NCBI GenBank assembly: GCA_031283015.1
Contig: JAITCQ010000010.1
Coordinates: 1 to 38,509, forward strand
Reading direction: 5' to 3'
DNA from: Candidatus Methanoplasma sp.
GTDB lineage: Archaea; Thermoplasmatota; Thermoplasmata; Methanomassiliicoccales; Methanomethylophilaceae
DNA: 38,509 nt
Under the pieces are notes generated by a model that worked only from the letters and a program-made list of their open reading frames with translations, did not search any database and was not told the DNA's origin. Positions 33,134 through 38,509 of the stretch are shown here, piece by piece (position 1 is the first letter of the stretch; every line of letters starts with the position of its first letter). The position numbers and the translations under genes are program-made.

Positions 33134-34150
33134 ATGAACTTTCATATAATTTCACATAATCTGCCTGACATGGGCTTGGTCCTGAGGTTCCTGACGAGCA
33201 GCGCGCTGATGATGAGCTTTGCTTTGGCGGTCTCCCTGATCACGAACTTCGCGAACATATTCCCGAGCGACGTTCTTACGCCATCGGTGAACAGCAGCCT
33301 TACCATCCTGCTCCTTGCGGTGATGATGACCATCTCGCTCTCGAGGATACCGAGCAGGAACCTGGGTCCCGCAAAGGACCCGAGGTCTCTGCTCAGAGGC
33401 CTGCTTCTGGGACTCATCATCTCATCCGTCATTCCGATTGCCGGATATCTGATCCTGAGCCGGACCGAGTACGCCGATTATGCCATGGGATTGGTCTTCA
33501 TCGCGGCGACGCCGTTCGCGGCCTCCGTCGCCCCCCTGTCTCTCATCCTCAGAGGGGATATGGAACATGCCGTACGTTCCACGATATACGTGTACATCGC
33601 GACCCTGCTGTGGATACCTTTCATCGTCTATGTTCTGCTGGGAGAGAAAGTGAACATGACCGACCTGGTGATCACGGTCATCGAGGTCATCGGGATACCT
33701 CTGGTCATCTCTAGGCTGATCACTCGCGTAAAGATAAGCAAGATCAAGATGGCGGTGCTGCTGAACAGCATAATCTCCTTCCTCGTCTGGCTTTCCGTCA
33801 GCTCCACATCGTTCGACTGCGGGATATGGGTCATGCTTGCCTTCTTGGTTGTAGCGGGACTGAGGACCTTCGGCCTTGGCAATGCCGTCGAATTCGCGGA
33901 GAAACGCGCCGGGATCGGCTGGTCCCAGAGAGTGACCGACATACTGATGGTGTCCTATAAGAACAAGGGGATCGCCATAGCGCTCTGCGTCGCGACCATG
34001 GGGCCGCTTGTGCCGTACGCGATGGTGGCGGTCGCGTCGTCCATCGTTCTGGAAACTTCCTGGGTCATCTACATGGACTCCGTCCTGTTCTCAAAAAGGA
34101 GGATGAGGCGCGAGCTTGAGAGGGAAGGCTCAGAAATCGGTGATCTTTGA
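33134..34150 (+). CDS. BASS-type (bile acid:sodium symporter-like) membrane transporter
   Basis: A 338-residue integral membrane protein with about ten helices. GLVFIAATPFAASVAPLSLILRGD resembles the helix-4 segment of the BASS/ACR3 fold (TPxxASxAP), and YKNKGIAIALCVATMGP resembles the second crossing region. It is a distant relative of the ACR3-like exporter at 18230, not a close copy. Substrates of this archaeal group are not known. ATG 33134 or an in-frame ATG at 33170 could be the start. Its end overlaps the convergent DUF1848 gene by 21 nt. Confidence 0.75.
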   Translation: MNFHIISHNLPDMGLVLRFLTSSALMMSFALAVSLITNFANIFPSDVLTPSVNSSLTILLLAVMMTISLSRIPSRNLGPAKDPRSLLRGLLLGLIISSVIPIAGYLILSRTEYADYAMGLVFIAATPFAASVAPLSLILRGDMEHAVRSTIYVYIATLLWIPFIVYVLLGEKVNMTDLVITVIEVIGIPLVISRLITRVKISKIKMAVLLNSIISFLVWLSVSSTSFDCGIWVMLAFLVVAGLRTFGLGNAVEFAEKRAGIGWSQRVTDILMVSYKNKGIAIALCVATMGPLVPYAMVAVASSIVLETSWVIYMDSVLFSKRRMRRELEREGSEIGDL

Positions 34151-35053
34151 GTTCTTCCTTGACGCGAGCTCGACGATCGTGTCCGATCCCCGTACGCTGC
34201 CGGACAGCATCCCGCTGTCCGGATCGTATCTCCTTTGTTTTCTCATCGTATCGGTGCTGCGGTTCGCATAACAGTATATGCAGTCGTGATCGCATGTGTC
34301 GTATTCTCCGATATCGATGTTCCTCACGCACAGGCATCTGTCCCTGACGGGGGCCTGAGGTTCTTCGAAGGGCACGCCTATGGATCTCATTTGTTCGCGA
34401 TCGATGCATCCCCTAGTCCGGATCCCGTATTCCGACAGGTCGTATTCTGAGCAGCAGAGATTCAGCTCGATGCCGCTGCCTTCCGCCGCCTCCGAGAACA
34501 TCCTGCCTATCTCCTTGGCCTCATCCTCGGATATCTTACGCAATATGCCGTCCCCGCGCAGTCCTTCAAGCTTGCCGTGTATCTCTACGAAGCTGAAGAC
34601 ACATCGGTCCGTGTATTCCGCAAGTTCCCTGCATAGAAGATCGAATTTCCTCTGATGGTATTTGAGGTCGTACCTTTTGTTCAGTATGACCGGGTCATAT
34701 CTCCAGACGACCCTGTCCCTCCCTATCGCGTCCGATATCGTTCTGAAAGCTTCCGCGATGTCCGCTTTGTCGGGGACACCGGGTTCCGTATCGCGGCCAT
34801 AGGGGGTGATGGTCACCTGAAACCCGATCTCTATTCCCATTTCCTTCAATTCCCCGATATGCGGCATCATGGGGCGGGGGTCCTTCGTCATCAGCAGCAG
34901 GAGGTCCACGTTCCCGGGGGAGAGGTCCACTCTGTAGACCACGTTCTTCGCCACGGGATTCCTGACGAAAGCGTACCCTTCGCGCATACGGTTCATCAGC
35001 CATTCCGAGTGGAACGCAGGGATGTCCGTCCTCCTGCTGGCGCATATTATCAT
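34130..35053 (-). CDS. DUF1848 family protein
   Basis: About 307 residues. The N-terminal MIICASRRTDIPAFHSEW and then FVRNPVAKN are the family hallmark, with a barrel-like core containing TITPYG and WRYDPV. The C-terminus has a cysteine cluster, CLCVRNIDIGEYDTCDHDC and then YCYAN, which resembles a CxxxCxxC iron-sulfur binding motif placed at the C-terminal end. Spore photoproduct lyase-like chemistry has been suggested for related proteins, but no function is established. ATG 35053 gives the family start. It is divergent from ogt with 53 nt between starts, so a DNA-damage link is possible. Confidence 0.85.
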   Translation of the reverse strand: MIICASRRTDIPAFHSEWLMNRMREGYAFVRNPVAKNVVYRVDLSPGNVDLLLLMTKDPRPMMPHIGELKEMGIEIGFQVTITPYGRDTEPGVPDKADIAEAFRTISDAIGRDRVVWRYDPVILNKRYDLKYHQRKFDLLCRELAEYTDRCVFSFVEIHGKLEGLRGDGILRKISEDEAKEIGRMFSEAAEGSGIELNLCCSEYDLSEYGIRTRGCIDREQMRSIGVPFEEPQAPVRDRCLCVRNIDIGEYDTCDHDCIYCYANRSTDTMRKQRRYDPDSGMLSGSVRGSDTIVELASRKNSKITDF

Positions 35054-35106
35054 CGCTTTGTGGATGCAATAGGAGGACATAAGTATTCTCAAAAAAATAA
35101 CGGTCC

Positions 35107-35577
35107 ATGAACGGCGGGATACAAACATATGTCACCATCATAGGGAAAGTGAGCATTTCCGATGACGGGTCGGGGAACATCGACGGAATATATCTGCCTA
35201 ACAGCAACCTCCCTTTCAGGGAATGCAGGGAATGCCCGGTCATGTCCGAGGCCGCAAGCCAGATCGACGAGTTCCTGACCGGGAAAAGAACAGATTTCGA
35301 TCTTCCCCTTAAGATAGAAGGCACGGACTTTCAAAAAAGCGTCTGGAACGAGCTTCGCAAGATCCCATACGGGGAGACGGCGTCGTACAAGGACATCGCG
35401 GAAGGGATCGGTCGACCGAATGCCAGCAGGGCGGTGGGCAGTGCCTGCGGCGCCAACCCCATACCTCTGATAATACCCTGCCACAGGGTCATCACGTCAG
35501 ACGGGGGCCTCGGGGGATTCGGCGGCGGGTTGGCGCTCAAAAGAAGATTGATGGATATAGAAGGGATACGGCGTTGA
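35107..35577 (+). CDS. ogt: O6-alkylguanine-DNA alkyltransferase
   Basis: 156 residues. The acceptor motif IPCHRVI with a following GGFGGGLALKRRLMDIEG is complete, and the DNA-binding helix-turn-helix FQKSVWNELRKIPYGETASYKDIAEGIGRPNASRAVG is intact. The protein transfers an alkyl group from O6-guanine to its own cysteine, once per molecule. It starts the repair pair with the AlkD-like gene, whose TTG start overlaps its TGA by 4 nt. The N-terminal 70 residues are less conserved, as is usual. Confidence 0.95.
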   Translation: MNGGIQTYVTIIGKVSISDDGSGNIDGIYLPNSNLPFRECRECPVMSEAASQIDEFLTGKRTDFDLPLKIEGTDFQKSVWNELRKIPYGETASYKDIAEGIGRPNASRAVGSACGANPIPLIIPCHRVITSDGGLGGFGGGLALKRRLMDIEGIRR

Positions 35578-36263
35578 TCGACGTAAAGAAGGAACTGGCG
35601 GCCAATGCGGACCAGAAGTACAAAGAATTCAACATGGTAGCCATTCCCGGAACGAAGGAGATGCTCGGAGTCAGGATGCCCGTCCTCAGGAGCATATCCA
35701 AGCAGATATGCGGCGGCGACTGGCGGTCCTTCCTGAACGAACCCGTTTCTTTCGCGGAGGAACTGATGCTAAGGGCCCTGGTGATAGCCAACGCGGAAAT
35801 GAGTTTCGGCGAAAGGCTGGACCTGACGAGGAAATTCGTTCCGGAAATAGATAATTGGGGGGTGTGCGACATATTCTGCGGCGATTGGAGCATAAAGAAG
35901 GGGCAGGAAAAAGAGCGGTTATGGGATTACTGCGGTGAATTGATCGAAACGTGCGACGGGTTCAAAATGAGGGTGTCTGCGGTGATGATGATGAAGCACT
36001 TCCTGGACGACGAACATATAGATGACGTGCTAAAGCTGCTCACCTCGAAGTACCATGCCGAATACTACTACAAGATGGGCGCCGCGTGGGCACTTTCGGA
36101 ATGCTTCATAAAATATCCGGAAAGAACGGAACCTATGCTATTCTCCGATTCGTTGGACAAAGAGATAAGGAACAAGGCCGTGCAGAAGATATCTGACTCT
36201 TTTAGGGTCAGCAAAGAGGACAAGGACAGGCTGAAAACAAAGAAGAAGGGCTGCCGGTCATGA
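35574..36263 (+). CDS. AlkD-like DNA alkylation repair protein (HEAT repeats)
   Basis: About 229 residues of alpha-helical HEAT-like repeats of the DNA alkylation repair family. The segment FVPEIDNWGVCDIFCGDW contains the conserved Trp and Asp of the family, followed by the C-terminal helices EYYYKMGAAWALSECF and RNKAVQKISDSFRV. AlkD-type glycosylases remove alkylated bases such as 7-methylguanine. The start is TTG 35574 overlapping the ogt stop, which ties it to direct reversal repair. The 3-prime end overlaps the convergent unknown gene by 6 nt. Confidence 0.88.
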   Translation: MIDVKKELAANADQKYKEFNMVAIPGTKEMLGVRMPVLRSISKQICGGDWRSFLNEPVSFAEELMLRALVIANAEMSFGERLDLTRKFVPEIDNWGVCDIFCGDWSIKKGQEKERLWDYCGELIETCDGFKMRVSAVMMMKHFLDDEHIDDVLKLLTSKYHAEYYYKMGAAWALSECFIKYPERTEPMLFSDSLDKEIRNKAVQKISDSFRVSKEDKDRLKTKKKGCRS

Positions 36264-36800
36264 CTCCTTCTCTATCAGCCTGAATATCCTCTCCGCGTTC
36301 TCCTTCCCGAGACGGGCGCCCTTCCTTTCCATGAAGACCCAGTTCCTGCTCATGCAGTACGTCTCGAAAGCCGGGGAGGTGACGGCTATGACCTTCCCTT
36401 GCAGGAACGTCTCGTCCTCTAGCATCATTGCGAACATATCGTTCGGGACGCAGACAACGATCCTGTCAAAATACATGGCAACCTGGTTCAGCTGTCCGAG
36501 GTAGTCCTTTTCCTTCTGGACCCTTTCGTAATCCTTTTTGTTGGCCATGACCTCGTCGTAATTGGTTATGACATAGTTCCCCGGGACGAATCCAAACCTT
36601 GCCGATATCACTCCGTAAGACACGTCGCACATCTTCCTCCCGTTCTTCTTGGCGGTGTCCAGCTTTGCGACGAGTTTTTTTATTTCTTCCGTACGTCCGC
36701 CGAACATCTCGAACGCGGTGGCCAACCCCCTTTTCAAGAAGATCGTGGAATCGTTCGTGACCACCAGGACCGATCTGAGGTTTATCCCGTCCGCTTTCAC
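36258..36800 (-). CDS. Conserved-looking protein of unknown function downstream of hypD
   Basis: About 180 residues. I do not recognise the family with confidence. The start is GTG 36800, 1 nt after the hypD stop and preceded by GGGAGGGCGTGA, so it is translationally coupled to hypD. Visible features are an N-terminal strand LRSVLVVTNDS, SYGVISARFGFVPGNYV (reminiscent of DUF6884/YaaA-like proteins), strand DRIVVCVPNDMFAMML, and a basic C-terminus. It is soluble, without signal peptide or cysteine cluster. Position suggests a link to hydrogenase maturation, but convergence with alkD leaves that open. Confidence 0.7.
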   Translation of the reverse strand: MKADGINLRSVLVVTNDSTIFLKRGLATAFEMFGGRTEEIKKLVAKLDTAKKNGRKMCDVSYGVISARFGFVPGNYVITNYDEVMANKKDYERVQKEKDYLGQLNQVAMYFDRIVVCVPNDMFAMMLEDETFLQGKVIAVTSPAFETYCMSRNWVFMERKGARLGKENAERIFRLIEKES

Positions 36801-36801
36801 C

Positions 36802-37884
36802 TCACGCCCTCCTTCCCGAGAACCTGTGCGCAATGCTGCAACTGCCTTCCTCCGATACCATACATGGTCCTTTCGGACTAGCGGGTCTGCATGCGGTCCC
36901 GAACATTGGGCAGTCCTCCGATCTTATGAGTCCCCTCAGGACCTCCCCGCACCTGCATCCCGCCGCCTCCGCCTCCACTTCCGGGACGGCGGACAGTGTC
37001 TCCCTGTGAACGACCGTCGCGTCGTGCTCCGCAAACTCCTTCTTGAGGGCCAATGCGCTCTTAGGTATGACTGGGAACCCTCTCCATTCTCTGTCGACGG
37101 GATCGAACGTGTCTTCCATAAGCTTCCTTGCGGCGGGGTTGCCGTTCTCCTTGACCAACCGAGTATACTCGTTCTCCACCTCGGAACGGCCTTCCTCGAT
37201 CTGTTTTGTCAGCATGTACGCCGCCATGAATATGTCCAGAGGCTCGAACCCTGCGACGACCTGCGGCATCCCATATCTCTCGGAGAATGTCCTGAAGGGT
37301 CCCAGGCCGGTTATGACGGCAACATGTCCCGGCATTATCATGCCGTTCATCTTCGTCTCGCCCATCTCGAATATGGCCTCCAATATCGGCGGGCATATCC
37401 TGTGACAGCTGTAGACGCTGAAGTTCTTCGGCAGCCCTCCTTTGTTCAAAGGGACGCAGGTCGACGGCGCCGTGGTCTCGAACCCCACTGACACGAAGAC
37501 CAGCGGCTTCGTCTGTTCGGATGCCATCCTGACCGCGTCCTCTATCGAATACACTATCCTCACGTCCGCCCCGTCCGCTTTCGCGTCAAAAAGGGAGCCG
37601 ATGGTTGTGGGAACGCGCATCATATCCCCGAATGCGGTTATCGTCACGCCGCTGCGGGCGAGGGTTATCGCGTCGGCGATCTCTTTGCTGGTGGTCACGC
37701 ACACGGGGCACCCCGGACCCTGACATATCTCTACCCCCGCGTCCGCCAGCATCTCTTCCAGACCGAACCTGACTATCGTGTCCTGATGGGTGCCGCAGAC
37801 GTGCATGAACCTGCTCTTTATGCCTGTGTCCTTTATGGCGGACAGTATCTTCTTTGCGGTGTCCCCGTCCCTGTATTTGAACAT
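36802..37884 (-). CDS. hypD: Hydrogenase maturation factor HypD
   Basis: 360 residues. HypD with HypC builds the Fe(CN)2CO group of [NiFe]-hydrogenases. Conserved blocks are all present: MHVCGTHQDT, CQGPGCPVCV, VSVGFETTAPSTC, MPGHVAVITG, VVAGFEPLD and the C-terminal four-cysteine iron-sulfur region including CRCGEVLRG and DCPMFG. The start is ATG 37884, which overlaps the hypA stop by one base (TGATG); longer in-frame starts would run into hypA. It is followed by the 180-residue unknown gene. Confidence 0.96.
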   Translation of the reverse strand: MFKYRDGDTAKKILSAIKDTGIKSRFMHVCGTHQDTIVRFGLEEMLADAGVEICQGPGCPVCVTTSKEIADAITLARSGVTITAFGDMMRVPTTIGSLFDAKADGADVRIVYSIEDAVRMASEQTKPLVFVSVGFETTAPSTCVPLNKGGLPKNFSVYSCHRICPPILEAIFEMGETKMNGMIMPGHVAVITGLGPFRTFSERYGMPQVVAGFEPLDIFMAAYMLTKQIEEGRSEVENEYTRLVKENGNPAARKLMEDTFDPVDREWRGFPVIPKSALALKKEFAEHDATVVHRETLSAVPEVEAEAAGCRCGEVLRGLIRSEDCPMFGTACRPASPKGPCMVSEEGSCSIAHRFSGRRA

Positions 37885-38264
37885 CAGCCGGTCTCCTCGA
37901 TCTCTATCGACCTGACGCAGCATGCCTTTCCTGCGGTGACCGTCACCGCGCCGCCGCATTCCGGGCATGATAGGATCGGTATCTGGTAGTGAGCGTCCTC
38001 ACCCATGCCGATGCTCTTTGCGGGTCCTTCGTACCCGCATCTCCCGCAGCACACCTTTATCTCTTCGGATTCTATCACAAGCCTGGAACCCTCCAGAACT
38101 GTTTCCTTAGACATCACTTCATATGCGAACTCCAGCTGTTCGGACCCGAGATTGGTCAGTTTCCCCACCGTCAGGGCCACTTCTTTGACCGAAATGACGT
38201 CGTATTTTTCAAGTTCCTTTTTTATGGCGGTCATAAGGTCGGCCATTACGGAAACTTCGTGCAT
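37884..38264 (-). CDS. hypA: Hydrogenase nickel-insertion protein HypA
   Basis: About 126 residues. The start MHEVSV at 38264 is chosen because the N-terminal Met-His-Glu binds nickel; an in-frame upstream ATG would hide it. The zinc domain has paired cysteines CGRC and CPEC. HypA with HypB delivers nickel to [NiFe]-hydrogenase large subunits, and may serve other nickel enzymes. It is the first gene of hypA-hypD. Confidence 0.95.
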   Translation of the reverse strand: MHEVSVMADLMTAIKKELEKYDVISVKEVALTVGKLTNLGSEQLEFAYEVMSKETVLEGSRLVIESEEIKVCCGRCGYEGPAKSIGMGEDAHYQIPILSCPECGGAVTVTAGKACCVRSIEIEETG

Positions 38265-38322
38265 CGAGGACGTATGGACCTTCGAATATATACTCAATCT
38301 GTTAAAGATGCGCCCGGAGAGA

Positions 38323-38509
38323 TCAAATGATCGCGATCATCTGATTGAGGGCATTACTGTGGTTTTTTCCCGTCGGAGTGAACCCACATGACTCATAATA
38401 TTCGAGCAACGGGTCTCGGCAGTCGAGCCGGACGACCCTGCATCCGAACATCTCGTTGCCTTTTGAGAATGCGTCAAGTGCATGTTCGATCATCATTCTC
38501 CCGAACCCC
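38323..38509 (-). CDS. GNAT-type acetyltransferase, C-terminal part (cut by window edge)
   Basis: The final 61 codons are visible on the minus strand, ending with TGA at 38323. GFGRMMIEHALDAF fits the acetyl-CoA binding helix, then VVRLDCRD and LLEYYESCGFTPTG, the standard beta5-beta6 end of GNAT acetyltransferases. The substrate cannot be told from the C-terminus. It lies upstream of hypA on the same strand, about 60 nt apart. Confidence 0.8.
   Translation of the reverse strand, partial: GFGRMMIEHALDAFSKGNEMFGCRVVRLDCRDPLLEYYESCGFTPTGKNHSNALNQMIAII

Overview
The window looks like a compact, moderately GC-rich archaeal chromosome, most probably from the Methanomassiliicoccales/Thermoplasmata side of the Euryarchaeota. 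Evidence seen: an archaeal-type glycyl-tRNA synthetase, TATA boxes about 22-30 nt upstream of many starts with several near-leaderless genes, frequent 1-4 nt gene overlaps, hydrogenase maturation genes, HdrB/HdrC-type proteins, and a large adhesin-like surface protein. About 34 readable gene ends use TGA or TAA and none uses TAG. That is what a lineage with UAG reassigned to pyrrolysine would show. The taxonomic placement is inference, because no mcr or 16S gene is present.

Layout. 1-9816: a ferredoxin (cut by the window edge), an amidohydrolase overlapping a universal stress protein, a four-CBS protein overlapping glyS, a CBS-RaiA-like fusion, valS, and a convergent DEAD-box helicase. 9817-12475: a DUF1846 protein behind a perfect 13-bp stem-loop, a decayed MNT/HEPN toxin-antitoxin pair, and tRNA-Gly(GCC). 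12476-16170: an hdrC-hdrB-cooS-like operon whose CODH homologue keeps the metal-cluster ligands but appears to have lost two acid/base residues, followed by a divergent MarR regulator with a palindrome over its start. 16171-22360: a CPA2 antiporter, an ACR3/BASS-type exporter, and a zinc/cadmium locus (SmtB-like repressor, stand-alone HMA protein, P1B-2 ATPase) ending in a hairpin-rich non-coding stretch. 22361-28249: an M18 aminopeptidase and a 1350-residue beta-helix adhesin. 28250-34150: menG-menA, a DinD-like protein, a radical SAM protein, a second UbiA prenyltransferase and a BASS transporter. 34151-38509: DUF1848, ogt-alkD repair genes, and hypA-hypD with a downstream unknown, then a GNAT acetyltransferase cut by the window edge.

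How the genes work together. Anaerobic redox metabolism is represented by the Hdr/CODH-like operon, HypA/HypD nickel-hydrogenase maturation, the ferredoxin and possibly a membrane quinone-like carrier (MenA, MenG, UbiA). Metal and stress handling is represented by the SmtB/HMA/ATPase locus, the antiporter, UspA, Ogt and AlkD. Translation and its energy sensing are represented by two tRNA synthetases interleaved with two CBS proteins, one carrying a ribosome-hibernation-like domain.

The best candidate for something undescribed is the hdrC-hdrB-cooS operon. Its CODH-like subunit may catalyse something other than ordinary CO oxidation, with electrons passing through HdrC/HdrB.
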